From positions 124,001 to 188,000 of the forward strand of contig NZ_QOWE01000005.1 in NCBI RefSeq assembly GCF_003334855.1: a DNA stretch of 64,000 nt, given 5' to 3'. The notes beneath the pieces are model-generated. The model did no database searches, had not been told where the DNA came from, and worked only from the letters and a program-made list of their open reading frames with translations. The position numbers were made by a program, and so were the translations under genes. Source of the DNA: Larkinella punicea (lineage in GTDB: Bacteria > Bacteroidota > Bacteroidia > Cytophagales > Spirosomataceae). This document shows positions 26,564 through 35,301 of this stretch, one piece after another; the stretch's first letter is position 1, and every line of letters begins with the position of its first letter.

Positions 26564-27943
26564 ATGAGCCAATCGAAACTAAAAACAGAAAACACAGCCG
26601 GTTCGCCGTCGCGGAGGACCTTTCTGGGTCAGACGCTGGCGGGAACCGCGGCTTTATCGCTGGGCGGTATGCTCCCCGGTTTTAGTCCCAAAAGTTACGC
26701 CCGGATTCTGGGGGCCAACGAACGCATTCAGGTGGGCATGATGGGCGTCAACAGTCGCGGACTGGCGCTGGCGACCAATTTTGCCCTGCAACCCAACTGC
26801 GAAATCCGGTCGGTTTCGGACGTGGACACCCGCGCGGCCGACAAGTGCATCACCACCGTGGAAGGCATTCAGAAATCCAAACCCAAAGCCGTTCCTGATT
26901 TTCGGAAAGCACTGGAAGACAAGGACCTGGATGCGCTGGTGGTGGCCGCGCCGGATCACTGGCACGCGCCAGCCGCCATTCTGGCGTCGAAAGCCGGAAA
27001 ACACGTGTATCTGGAAAAACCGTGTAGCCACAATCCCAACGAGGGCGAGATTCTGGTAGCGGCTGCTAAAAAGTACAAAAACGTGATTCAGATGGGCAAC
27101 CAGCGCCGGTCGTGGCCCAACGTGGCCGCCGGGGTCAAGGCGGTTCGGGATGGCGTGATCGGTCGGGCGTATTTTGCCAAAGGCTGGTATACCAACAACC
27201 GTCCGTCCATCGGTGTCGGGAAAGAAGCGGCCGTTCCGTCGTGGCTGAACTACGATCTGTGGCAGGGACCCGCGCCCCGTATGGCGTTCAAAGACAATCT
27301 GTTGCACTACAACTGGCACTGGTTCTGGCACTGGGGAACGGGCGAAGCCCTCAACAACGGCACGCACATGCTGGACCTGATGCGCTGGGGCCTCGACGTT
27401 GAATACCCCAACCGGGTGACCTCCTCGGGCGGGCGGTATCGTTACAAAGACGACTGGGAAACGCCGGACACGCAGGTGATCAACCTCGAATTTCCGAACA
27501 ATACCGGCATGACGTGGGAAGGCCGGAGTTGCAACGGACGCACCATCGAAGGCAGCAGCGTCGGCGTTATTTTCTACGGCGATACCGGCTCGTTGCAGAT
27601 CGACGGGGGCAATGCCTACCGGATTTACGATCTGGAAAACAAGCTGGTGAAGGAGGTCAAGAACGACGTCGTCATCAACGCCCGCGACCGCATGAACCCC
27701 TCGCAGGTGCTGGACGCGATTCACATCCAGAATTTCTTTGATGGCATCAAAAAAGGAACGGCTTTGAATGCCGATATTTTGAGTGGTCACCAGAGTACGC
27801 TGCTTTGTCAGTTGGGCAACATTGCCCTGCGGTCGGGCGGAACGCTGGAAATTGACCCGACTAACGGCCACATCAAAAATAACCGCCAGGCGCAGCAGTA
27901 CTGGAAGCGCGACTACCAGCGGGGCTGGGAACCCACCGTTTAG
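26564..27943 (+). CDS. Tat-exported Gfo/Idh/MocA-family oxidoreductase (second copy)
   Basis: A 459-aa protein with the Tat motif SRRTFLGQTLAGTAALSLGG near residue 17, a Rossmann domain starting ERIQVGMMGVNSRG, and EKP motif in VYLEKPCSHN. The WHAPAAILASKAGKH and QMGNQRRS stretches are typical of secreted Bacteroidota members. The ATG at 26564 replaces an upstream GTG at 26555. Not closely similar to the copy at 18396. It may oxidise a sugar or act as an NAD-dependent (GH109-like) glycosidase; the second option would give the locus its otherwise missing glycosidase. Confidence 0.85.
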   Translation: MSQSKLKTENTAGSPSRRTFLGQTLAGTAALSLGGMLPGFSPKSYARILGANERIQVGMMGVNSRGLALATNFALQPNCEIRSVSDVDTRAADKCITTVEGIQKSKPKAVPDFRKALEDKDLDALVVAAPDHWHAPAAILASKAGKHVYLEKPCSHNPNEGEILVAAAKKYKNVIQMGNQRRSWPNVAAGVKAVRDGVIGRAYFAKGWYTNNRPSIGVGKEAAVPSWLNYDLWQGPAPRMAFKDNLLHYNWHWFWHWGTGEALNNGTHMLDLMRWGLDVEYPNRVTSSGGRYRYKDDWETPDTQVINLEFPNNTGMTWEGRSCNGRTIEGSSVGVIFYGDTGSLQIDGGNAYRIYDLENKLVKEVKNDVVINARDRMNPSQVLDAIHIQNFFDGIKKGTALNADILSGHQSTLLCQLGNIALRSGGTLEIDPTNGHIKNNRQAQQYWKRDYQRGWEPTV

Positions 27944-27954
27944 ACCACAATCGC

Positions 27955-29334
27955 ATGAAAAACCAAACCAAGACGGTTGACGTAGGGTCGCTGAGCCAGC
28001 GGGATACGCGGATTTCCATTGCCCTGATCGGGTTGCTTTTCTTTGTTTTCGGGTTTGTGACCTGGGTCAACGCCATCCTGATTCCGTATTTCAAGATTGC
28101 CTGCGAACTCACGAACTTCCAGTCGTATCTGGTCACCTTCGCGTTTTACATCTCCTATTTCGTGATGTCGGTGCCGTCGTCGTATCTGCTCAAAGCCACC
28201 GGTTTTAAGAAGGGCATGATGATCGGTTTCTGGATCATGGCGCTGGGCGCGTTCATTTTCGTCCCCGCAGCCCTGACGCGAACCTACGAGATTTTCCTGC
28301 TGGGGCTGTTCATGATCGGCGTCGGGCTGGCGGTTTTGCAAACGGCGGCCAATCCCTACATCACGGTTTTGGGACCGAAAGAACGGGCCGCCCAGCGCAT
28401 CAGCATCATGGGCATCGGTAACAAGGGCGCCGGTATTTTGGCCCCGATTCTGTTTGCCGCGGTGATTCTGCGGGCCACCGATACCGACCTGTTCAGCCAG
28501 TTGCCGGGCATGTCGCCCATCGAAAAAGCCCAGGCTTTGGACGAGTTGGTTCGGCGCGTGATTGTTCCGTATACGGTGATGGGCTTCGTGTTGATCGGAC
28601 TGGGCATTCTGGTTCGCTACTCGCCCTTGCCCGAAATCAATACCGAACAGGAAACCACCGAAGTAGCGGCTGCTAATTCCGGGAAAACGTCGGTTCTTCA
28701 GTTTCCGCACCTGGTGCTGGGCGCGATCGCCATTTTTCTGCACGTCGGCACACAGGTCATTTCCATCGACACCATCATCGGTTACGCCAGTTCGATGGGC
28801 ATTTCGCTGCTGGAAGCCAAAACGTTTCCGTCGTATACGCTCTTTGCCGCCATCTGCGGGTATCTGCTGGGCATCATCCTGATTCCCAAACGCATTAGTC
28901 AGGTCAACGTATTCAGAATCTGCACGTTGCTGGGGCTGGCGTTCACGCTATTGATTATCTTCGCGAAAAGCAGCGTCGTGTTTCTGGGTCATCAGGCCGA
29001 CGTTTCCATCTGGTTTATCGTGTTGCTGGGGCTGGCCAACTCGCTGGTCTGGGCCAGCATCTGGCCCCTGGCGCTCGACGGTTTGGGGCGGTTTACGAAA
29101 GTGGGGGCAGCGTTGCTGATCATGGGTCTGAGCGGCAATGCCATTCTGCCGTTGGTTTACGGGTATCTCGCTGATCAATACGGACTGCGGGAAGCCTATT
29201 GGGTTCTGTTTCCCTGCTACTTATATTTGGCTTATTATGCCTTTTACGGTCACCGCATTCGCCGGTGGCGGATTTCGGGGGCGGCTAAAACACCTGTTCA
29301 TGAACAACACTGGCAACGCACCACAACGGATTAA
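27955..29334 (+). CDS. Sugar MFS transporter (NagP/GluP/FucP-like)
   Basis: A 459-aa inner-membrane symporter with twelve predicted helices, starting ALIGLLFFVFGFVTWVNAILIPYFK, the family signature for sugar:H+ importers, with NPYITVLGP and GIGNKGAGILAPIL. With nagA directly overlapping downstream it is most likely the N-acetylglucosamine importer (nagP-type). It follows the oxidoreductase by 11 bp and its end overlaps the nagA start by 35 bp. Confidence 0.88.
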   Translation: MKNQTKTVDVGSLSQRDTRISIALIGLLFFVFGFVTWVNAILIPYFKIACELTNFQSYLVTFAFYISYFVMSVPSSYLLKATGFKKGMMIGFWIMALGAFIFVPAALTRTYEIFLLGLFMIGVGLAVLQTAANPYITVLGPKERAAQRISIMGIGNKGAGILAPILFAAVILRATDTDLFSQLPGMSPIEKAQALDELVRRVIVPYTVMGFVLIGLGILVRYSPLPEINTEQETTEVAAANSGKTSVLQFPHLVLGAIAIFLHVGTQVISIDTIIGYASSMGISLLEAKTFPSYTLFAAICGYLLGIILIPKRISQVNVFRICTLLGLAFTLLIIFAKSSVVFLGHQADVSIWFIVLLGLANSLVWASIWPLALDGLGRFTKVGAALLIMGLSGNAILPLVYGYLADQYGLREAYWVLFPCYLYLAYYAFYGHRIRRWRISGAAKTPVHEQHWQRTTTD

Positions 29335-30520
29335 GGTTACCAACGCCCGGATTCTGACCCCCTACCGGATCATTCCCCACGGAACGATCCTGATTACGGG
29401 AAAAACCATCACGGAAATCAGCGAACGCGACATCGACGTCCCCGACGCGCTGGAACTGGACGCCGGGGGAGCGTATGTGTCGCCCGGTTTTATCGACCTG
29501 CACGTCCACGGCGGGGGTGGGCACGACTTTATGGACGGCAGCGAGGAAGCCTTTCTGCGCATCGCCGAACTCCACGCCCAATACGGCACCACCGCGATGG
29601 TGCCGACGACCCTGACCAGTACGCGCGAGGAGTTGTTCAACACGCTGGAGATTTACGAAAAAGCCAACGCCCGCAACACGTCGGGCGCCCGGTTTCTGGG
29701 TATGCACCTCGAAGGCCCGTATTTTGCTATGAGCCAGCGGGGTGCGCAGGACCCGCGCTACATTCGCGATCCCGACCCGGACGAATATGAGGAAGTGCTG
29801 GCGCGTTCGTCGTCCGTGACCCGCTGGAGTGCCGCGCCCGAACTCAAGGGAGCGCTGAAATTTGGGCAATTCCTGCGCTCGAAAGGCGTTCTGGCGGCTG
29901 TTGCGCATACCGATGCGGTGTATGAGGAAGTGCTGGCGGCCGTCGAAAACGGTTATTCCTTAGCCACGCACCTGTACAGCGCGATGTCGGGTGTTACCCG
30001 CCGGAACAGCTTTCGGTATGCCGGGGTGATCGAAAGTGCGTATTTGCTGGATCAGATGGACGTGGAACTTATTGCCGATGGTGTTCATTTACCGGCTCCA
30101 CTGCTCAAACTGGCCTACAAAATCAAGGGGGCAGAACGAACCGCCCTGATCACGGACGCCATGCGGGCCGCGGGGATGCCGCCCGGCAACAGCATTCTGG
30201 GCAGCCTCCACAACGGAACCGAGGTGATTGTGGAGGACGGCGTGGCCAAAATGCCGGATCGTCAGGCTTTTGCGGGAAGCGTCGCCACCGCCGACCGGCT
30301 GGTGCGCACGATGATCAATCTGGCGGAAATTCCGCTGCTCGACACCATCCGCATGATCAGCAGCACCCCGGCCCGGATCATGGGCGTTGCCGATCGGAAA
30401 GGCATTCTGGCACCGGGGAAGGACGCGGATCTGGTGTTTTTTGATGCCGATATTTCAATACAACTGACGATGGTTGAAGGGCGGATTGTCTACCAGCGTG
30501 AAAGCATCCCCGTCTTTTAA
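29300..30520 (+). CDS. nagA: N-acetylglucosamine-6-phosphate deacetylase NagA
   Basis: A 406-aa amidohydrolase that removes acetate from GlcNAc-6-P. Metal and catalytic residues are visible: His68-Val-His70 in DLHVHGGGG, Glu138 in HLEGPYF, His203 in AHTDA, His224 in ATHLYSAMS and Asp286 in LITDAM. The ATG at 29300 gives the normal family N-terminus; the longer frame from 29138 lies inside the transporter gene and has no family match. Overlap of 35 bp with the importer implies coupled expression. Product feeds the NagB-like deaminase 30 bp downstream. Confidence 0.93.
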   Translation: MNNTGNAPQRIKVTNARILTPYRIIPHGTILITGKTITEISERDIDVPDALELDAGGAYVSPGFIDLHVHGGGGHDFMDGSEEAFLRIAELHAQYGTTAMVPTTLTSTREELFNTLEIYEKANARNTSGARFLGMHLEGPYFAMSQRGAQDPRYIRDPDPDEYEEVLARSSSVTRWSAAPELKGALKFGQFLRSKGVLAAVAHTDAVYEEVLAAVENGYSLATHLYSAMSGVTRRNSFRYAGVIESAYLLDQMDVELIADGVHLPAPLLKLAYKIKGAERTALITDAMRAAGMPPGNSILGSLHNGTEVIVEDGVAKMPDRQAFAGSVATADRLVRTMINLAEIPLLDTIRMISSTPARIMGVADRKGILAPGKDADLVFFDADISIQLTMVEGRIVYQRESIPVF

Positions 30521-30550
30521 ACCCTATACGAAGAAAATACCATCATCCGA

Positions 30551-31318
30551 ATGATTAGCCAATCGAATACCAACCAACTTGATTTTCGCCGGTTCGACAA
30601 CCGGAACCAACTGGGCGACAGTGCCGCACAAGCCGTGGGCAACTGCCTGCGAAGCCTGCTTGCCCAACAGGATACGGTTTCCGTGATTTTTGCCGCAGCC
30701 CCGTCGCAGGAAGAATTTCTGGCGGCTTTGTGCCAGGAAGAAGCCATCGACTGGAGCCGGATTCACGCCTTTCACATGGACGAATACGTCCAGTTGGCCG
30801 ATGAGGCTCCGCAGCGTTTCGGCAACTTTCTGAAAGAACGGATTTTCGACCGGGTGCCTTTCCAAACCGTCAACTACCTGAACGGCAACGCCCCGGACCT
30901 GGTGGCTGAATGCCAGCGATACAGCGATCTCCTGAAGCAACAGGCCGTCGATGTGGTTTGCATGGGCATTGGTGAAAACTGCCACATCGCCTTCAACGAC
31001 CCCCACGTCGCCGATTTCAACGACCCGGTTTTGGTCAAAGTCGTCGATCTGGACCAGGCCTGCCGCCAGCAACAGGTGAATGATGACTGCTTTACGGTTT
31101 TTGAAGATGTTCCGACGCACGCCCTGACGCTGACGGTTCCGGCGCTGATGCAGGCCCCCCACGTTTTTTGCATGGTTCCGGGCGTCAACAAAGCGCAGGC
31201 CGTCTACCACACGCTGCATTCGCCGGTCAGCGAGCAGTATCCTTCTACCATTCTGCGGCTGCACGAAGACGCGATTTTGTTTGTCGACACCGACAGTGCC
31301 TCCCGCTTACCCCAATGA
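30551..31318 (+). CDS. Glucosamine-6-phosphate deaminase/isomerase-like (NagB family)
   Basis: A 255-aa NagB-fold protein that would turn glucosamine-6-P into fructose-6-P and ammonia. The base Asp77 in FHMDEYV and catalytic His145 in GIGENCHIAFND are present. The usual glycine before His is Cys, and the NEP motif reads NDP, a pattern seen in a Bacteroidota/Planctomycetes subgroup. Sequence is divergent from classical NagB, so an exact sugar is unsure. Follows nagA by 30 bp, completing the pathway. Confidence 0.82.
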   Translation: MISQSNTNQLDFRRFDNRNQLGDSAAQAVGNCLRSLLAQQDTVSVIFAAAPSQEEFLAALCQEEAIDWSRIHAFHMDEYVQLADEAPQRFGNFLKERIFDRVPFQTVNYLNGNAPDLVAECQRYSDLLKQQAVDVVCMGIGENCHIAFNDPHVADFNDPVLVKVVDLDQACRQQQVNDDCFTVFEDVPTHALTLTVPALMQAPHVFCMVPGVNKAQAVYHTLHSPVSEQYPSTILRLHEDAILFVDTDSASRLPQ

Positions 31319-31431
31319 ATTTGATCGTTGTCGCCCCTATCTCACGGGATGCGGGCGACAACTTCTACGCGAATGCTCCTGCTGCTTGTCAGAAAAAACC
31401 GCTTATTTCCCCTGACTTATGATCCTATTTG

Positions 31432-31461
31432 TTGTGGCATAAAGCAAAAAAAGTATCTTTC
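31432..31461 (+). promoter_or_regulatory. Candidate promoter of the LacI-type regulator
   Basis: TTG at 31432-31434, 19 bp, then TATCTTTC at 31454-31461, close to the Bacteroidota TTG-N19-TAnnTTTG form, 85 bp before the gene start. It would give the regulator its own transcript. Confidence 0.4.
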
Positions 31462-31546
31462 GGTGAAAGAGTGAGAGAAAGGAAAGAGAAACGTATTCCG
31501 GCCCGCTGGCGGTTTGCGACTTTTTGCCTGTTCGGAGAGCCAATAC

Positions 31547-32605
31547 ATGAAAAAGAAAGAACTTCAGGGTGTTAAGGAAATTGCCCGCCGGGCCAACGTC
31601 ACCATTGCTACGGTAGACCGCGTTATTCACAACCGAACCGGTGTTTCGGACAAAACACGCGAGAAAATCAACAAAATCATCGAGGAACTGAATTACCAGC
31701 CCAACATGCTGGCCCGCCGTCTGGCGTCCGGCAAAATCATCAAGCTGGCGGTTTTGATTCCTTCGGCCACCGAAGAAACCGAATTCTGGGATGCGCCTTT
31801 GCGGGGCATTCAGCGGGCCAACACCGAAATCAGTCAGTACGGATTACAGGTCGACCTGTTCTTTTTTGACCTCAGCGACCAGCAATCGTTCGTTAAACAG
31901 GCCAACGCCATCCTGGAATCCTCGGCCGACGGCATTGTGTTGGCGCCGATGTTCATCAACGAAGCCCGGGAATTTACCGCGACCTGCGACACCAAAGGCA
32001 TTCCGTATGTCTTCATCGACTCAACCATTCCCGATCAGAAAAACCTTTCGTATATTGGCCCGCCCCTCTTTCAGAGCGGTTATCTGGCCGGCAAATTAAG
32101 CACGTACGCGCTCCGGGAAAATAGTCAATTGCTGGTGGTCAACATTGCTACGGCCATTGATAGTTACACCTACAAAGAGACCGAAGAAGGTTTCAGGGCG
32201 TATTTTGCCGAACACCACAAGTCGTATCCCATCCTGCGGGTCGATAGTCACCAGACCGACGAGCAATCCGTTTTCCGGAACCTCCAGCCGCTGTTCGAGG
32301 CCAATCCGGCCATCGACGTGCTGTTCGTAACCAACTCCCGGTCTTTTCTGGTGGCGCGTTTTCTGGAAAAATTAAATCTGAAGCAAAAACCGCTGCTGAT
32401 CGGATATGACCTGATCAAGGAGAACGCCAAATACCTCGACAATGGCCTGATCGACTTCCTGATCTGCCACCAACCCGAGGACCAGGGCTACCGGAGCATC
32501 ATGACGTTGTATCAGCTTCTGATTTTTTCAAAATCCATCGAGAAGGAGCAATACATGCCGATCGACATTGTGATGCGGGAAAACCAGGCGTTTTACCGAA
32601 ATTAA
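31547..32605 (+). CDS. LacI-family transcriptional regulator
   Basis: About 352 aa. N-terminal HTH, residues about 8-40: GVKEIARRANVTIATVDRVIHNRTGVSDKTREK, with hinge YQPNMLARRLASGK, then a periplasmic-binding-protein-like effector domain (KLAVLIPSATEETEFWDAPLRGI...). The start ATG at 31547 aligns with the family; an upstream frame opening at 31514 adds nothing. It ends the amino-sugar cluster and is the natural candidate to bind the CG-centred palindromes at 18349 and 19435. Effector likely an amino-sugar phosphate (inference). Confidence 0.88.
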   Translation: MKKKELQGVKEIARRANVTIATVDRVIHNRTGVSDKTREKINKIIEELNYQPNMLARRLASGKIIKLAVLIPSATEETEFWDAPLRGIQRANTEISQYGLQVDLFFFDLSDQQSFVKQANAILESSADGIVLAPMFINEAREFTATCDTKGIPYVFIDSTIPDQKNLSYIGPPLFQSGYLAGKLSTYALRENSQLLVVNIATAIDSYTYKETEEGFRAYFAEHHKSYPILRVDSHQTDEQSVFRNLQPLFEANPAIDVLFVTNSRSFLVARFLEKLNLKQKPLLIGYDLIKENAKYLDNGLIDFLICHQPEDQGYRSIMTLYQLLIFSKSIEKEQYMPIDIVMRENQAFYRN

Positions 32606-32614
32606 CCGCGCCTT

Positions 32615-33712
32615 TCAATCCGGCTGAAAACGGCGGTCGCGGATGTATTCGTCATCGGTCAGCGTTCGCAGGAATGCCAGCAGGTCCGCCTTGTCGGTGG
32701 TGGTCAGGGCAATACCGGGTTTGCCACTTTTTTTCAGCAACGGATCAAGTTGGGGCGTATCCTGCACATCGTTGATGTAGTGTTCCAGCACCTGTTCCAG
32801 CGTCTGAAAACGTCCGTCGTGCATGTAGGGCGAGGTACGCTCGACATTCCGCAAACTCGGCACCCGGAATTTGTTATAGTCATCCAGGTTTAACGTGATC
32901 TGATACCGGCCTAGATCGAAGTCTTTACTATTGGCGAGTTGCATCCGCAAACCGTTGTTGCGGAAACTCTGGTCGGTGAACAATTCACCAGTGTGGCAAC
33001 CCGAGCAATTCGCTTTGAACAACGCCAAGCCCCGCAGCTCCGATTCGGTCAGTGAAGCGCCGGTTTCTTTCCGGGAATACTTGTCGTATTTGGAGTTGGC
33101 CGAAACCATTGTCAGCATAAACTGCGACAGGGCTTTCAAAAACCGCTCCGTCGTTACCTCCTCCGTTCCGAAAGCCGCTTTGAACAGGGCCGGATACTGG
33201 CCGCTGGCCCGGATTTTCTTCAGCACATTGGCCAGTGAATCGCCCATTTCGACGGGATTTTGAATGGGGGCGATGGGCAGCAAATCCAGATCGACAATAC
33301 CGCCATCCCAGAAAAAAGCCCGCGTCCAGGCCACGTTCTGAATACCGGGAACGTTGCGGGTGCCAATTTTATCACCGATACCGTGGCTCAGGGCGTGATC
33401 GTTATGCGCAAAACCCGAAAACGACTGGTGGCAAAACGCACACGTAATGGCCCCGTCGCGCGACAGGATTCCGTCGTAGAACAATGTTTTTCCCAACGCA
33501 ACGCCTTCGACCGTCAGCGGATTTTTGGTAAAATCATAGTGCGGATCGTCAAAATTGGCCGGTTTTTTCCAGTTGTACGGCGTCGCCTTGAACTCGACGG
33601 GTTTGGGTTCCGGCTCAACCGGGCCGTCCTTTCCCGAGTCGTTCTGACAGCCGACCGCGAAACCGTAAAAAACGATTGCCGCCAGGATTCCAACATGTTG
33701 CCAACGCGTCAT
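32615..33712 (-). CDS. Diheme cytochrome c peroxidase/MauG-family lipoprotein (MbnH-like), copy 1
   Basis: A 365-aa lipoprotein (lipobox ...FAVGC, Cys22) with two c-type haem sites, CAFCH at 91-95 and CSGCH at 236-240, plus the family pieces FFWDGG and YMHDGRF. MauG-type enzymes use a bis-Fe(IV) state to oxidise a partner protein; MbnH, the close relative, oxidises Trp in MbnP to make a copper site. An MbnP-family gene lies upstream on the same strand (33987), so that role is preferred over hydrogen peroxide scavenging. 72% of its layout is shared with the copy at 36368 by eye only; identity was not computed. Confidence 0.82.
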   Translation of the reverse strand: MTRWQHVGILAAIVFYGFAVGCQNDSGKDGPVEPEPKPVEFKATPYNWKKPANFDDPHYDFTKNPLTVEGVALGKTLFYDGILSRDGAITCAFCHQSFSGFAHNDHALSHGIGDKIGTRNVPGIQNVAWTRAFFWDGGIVDLDLLPIAPIQNPVEMGDSLANVLKKIRASGQYPALFKAAFGTEEVTTERFLKALSQFMLTMVSANSKYDKYSRKETGASLTESELRGLALFKANCSGCHTGELFTDQSFRNNGLRMQLANSKDFDLGRYQITLNLDDYNKFRVPSLRNVERTSPYMHDGRFQTLEQVLEHYINDVQDTPQLDPLLKKSGKPGIALTTTDKADLLAFLRTLTDDEYIRDRRFQPD

Positions 33713-33758
33713 TTCTATCTACTTCAGCTTTACTTGCTTGTCTGAATACAAATTAGGA

Positions 33759-33887
33759 CTTACGCTTTTGCCCCGTTCCCCTAAAGGCCGGGCGGCCGGT
33801 GCCGGACTTGTACGCAAAATTATCCGGATGCTAAAAGTCCGGCACCGGCCGCCCGGCCTTTAGGGGAACGGGGCAAAAAAGTGTAAG
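33759..33887. repeat. Long hairpin element C (about 50-bp arms)
   Basis: Arms 33759-33808 and 33836-33887, nearly perfect (a small indel and mismatch near the outer end). GC-rich stem. The loop ends CCGGATGCTAAA before AGTCC, as in elements A and D. It lies between the MbnP-like gene and the diheme gene. Confidence 0.85.
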
Positions 33888-33986
33888 CTCTGACAAATTT
33901 ACTACAATAAAACGTACGGAAGAATGTAAACGTATGGCGGGTGATGATTAACCCGCCATCCATTTACGATTGAAAAACCGGCAGAC

Positions 33987-34814
33987 TTAATCGGTTTTTA
34001 TGGTTGCAATCTGAAACATCCGGGCGTAGTTGTCGGCCACACCGGACGACAGCGAAGACACCATAATATCCGCATTCACGGCAATACGGAGCTTCATCGA
34101 CCCTTCGAACACCTTGAGCACATCCGCCTGAATCGTCACCTTCGGAACGACTCCGTTTTCGGTCACCCGGACGGTTGTTGCTCCAAAGGGTAAAGCGATT
34201 GTCCTTAAATTATTGATGGTTTTAGTCCGATAACCGCCGAAAAGGCCGATGTGATACAGGAAAACCTTGCCACTGGCTGTCACCGGAGCCTGTGGGGAAG
34301 TCCCTTCCATTTTGAAATGAATGTAACCGGAATTCCAGTCCCAGTACATGCCGCCGGTCATGCCACCGGACGGGTCCAGAACCCCCGTTCGTTTGCTGAC
34401 GTCCATCGTGTTGCGCAGGCTATCCACGCCAATCAGGTACGAAACTTCCGTATAATTGCCGACTGGAATATTTTTCAGCATAATGCGCTGCGAAGCCGGT
34501 TCGGCCTCTTTCACCAGAAAATAACTACTGTCCTGCGGAATCACATACGCCGACCCATCCGCCCGTTTCAGCCGGATGTTCGTAACGTAATAATTCAGGG
34601 TTGTTACTTTGAACAATTCGCCACCGGCGTTGGTGTAGTTTTCCGTATTGAGTTGTAAATCAGTGTTCCCCACCACATTGTCGAAGGCGAGTTGGAGCGA
34701 TCCTGTCGGCCCCGGCTGAGGGTCCGGATTGTCGTGATGGCATGACCAGAAAATGCCGGTAAACAGACCTAGCCATCCAACGGCTGTCAGGGTGATTTTT
34801 CGGATTTTTCTCAT
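33987..34814 (-). CDS. MbnP-family lipoprotein, copy 1
   Basis: A 275-aa lipoprotein (Cys25 in IFWSC, followed by two His). The body has the MbnP pattern: SLQLAFDNVVGN at 39-50, YVTNIRLKRADGSAY, VPQDSSYFL-type strand and GMYWDWNSGYIHFK with Trp158 and Trp160. MbnP binds copper after its diheme partner MbnH converts a Trp to kynurenine. Which Trp would be used is not known from this sequence. Start overlaps the upstream lipoprotein stop (ATGA); a diheme gene follows after element C. Confidence 0.85.
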   Translation of the reverse strand: MRKIRKITLTAVGWLGLFTGIFWSCHHDNPDPQPGPTGSLQLAFDNVVGNTDLQLNTENYTNAGGELFKVTTLNYYVTNIRLKRADGSAYVIPQDSSYFLVKEAEPASQRIMLKNIPVGNYTEVSYLIGVDSLRNTMDVSKRTGVLDPSGGMTGGMYWDWNSGYIHFKMEGTSPQAPVTASGKVFLYHIGLFGGYRTKTINNLRTIALPFGATTVRVTENGVVPKVTIQADVLKVFEGSMKLRIAVNADIMVSSLSSGVADNYARMFQIATIKTD

Positions 34815-35269
34815 TCTTTCAGGTAGTTTTCGGCATCGGTGAGACTCCGGCGCATCAGGCGGTTCAGGTTGCTTACTTTCCCTTGCTGGATTTTCAGGTA
34901 GTCGAGCGCCTTTTCCTGATCCAGTTGTTTGAGCGTGTCGCCTTTGTACTGGTGCATCCAGTCCATCATCACCTCATCAGCCTCTTTAAGCTGCCGCAGA
35001 ACCTGCTCCCCTTTTTCCCTGGATGGCGTAACGCTCTTCTCCACTTTAACGGATACTTCTTCCTGCATACGCATCAAGTCATTCATTTGGAGCATCAGGC
35101 TGTCGTGTACGGCCAGAACCTGTTTCTCCAGCTCCGCAACAGGGCCTGTCGTCTGTCCGGAGTCCGAAACCATGTGGTGATGATGGTCGTCAGGTTGCTT
35201 TTTGGATTGACAGGATCCGAGAAGCCCAACCAGAAAACACAAAATTGAAAGTTTGATTTTACAAATCAT
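34811..35269 (-). CDS. His-rich coiled-coil lipoprotein
   Basis: A 152-aa lipoprotein with lipobox LLGSC (Cys20) and a four-histidine run at 29-32 (DDHHHHM). The rest is helical, with charged heptads and MMDWMHQYKGD. Relatives are short Bacteroidota lipoproteins of unknown function. The His cluster and neighbours suggest metal binding in the periplasm (inference). ATGA overlap with the following MbnP gene. Confidence 0.75.
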   Translation of the reverse strand: MICKIKLSILCFLVGLLGSCQSKKQPDDHHHHMVSDSGQTTGPVAELEKQVLAVHDSLMLQMNDLMRMQEEVSVKVEKSVTPSREKGEQVLRQLKEADEVMMDWMHQYKGDTLKQLDQEKALDYLKIQQGKVSNLNRLMRRSLTDAENYLKE

Positions 35270-35301
35270 TGATAATCAGATTTTAGATAATAAAAAAATC
35301 A

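Noticed and set aside
26654-27871. 405-codon minus-strand frame opposite the second oxidoreductase
   Set aside because: Antisense shadow: the plus strand encodes a full Gfo/Idh protein with Tat signal, and the antisense product is compositionally odd.
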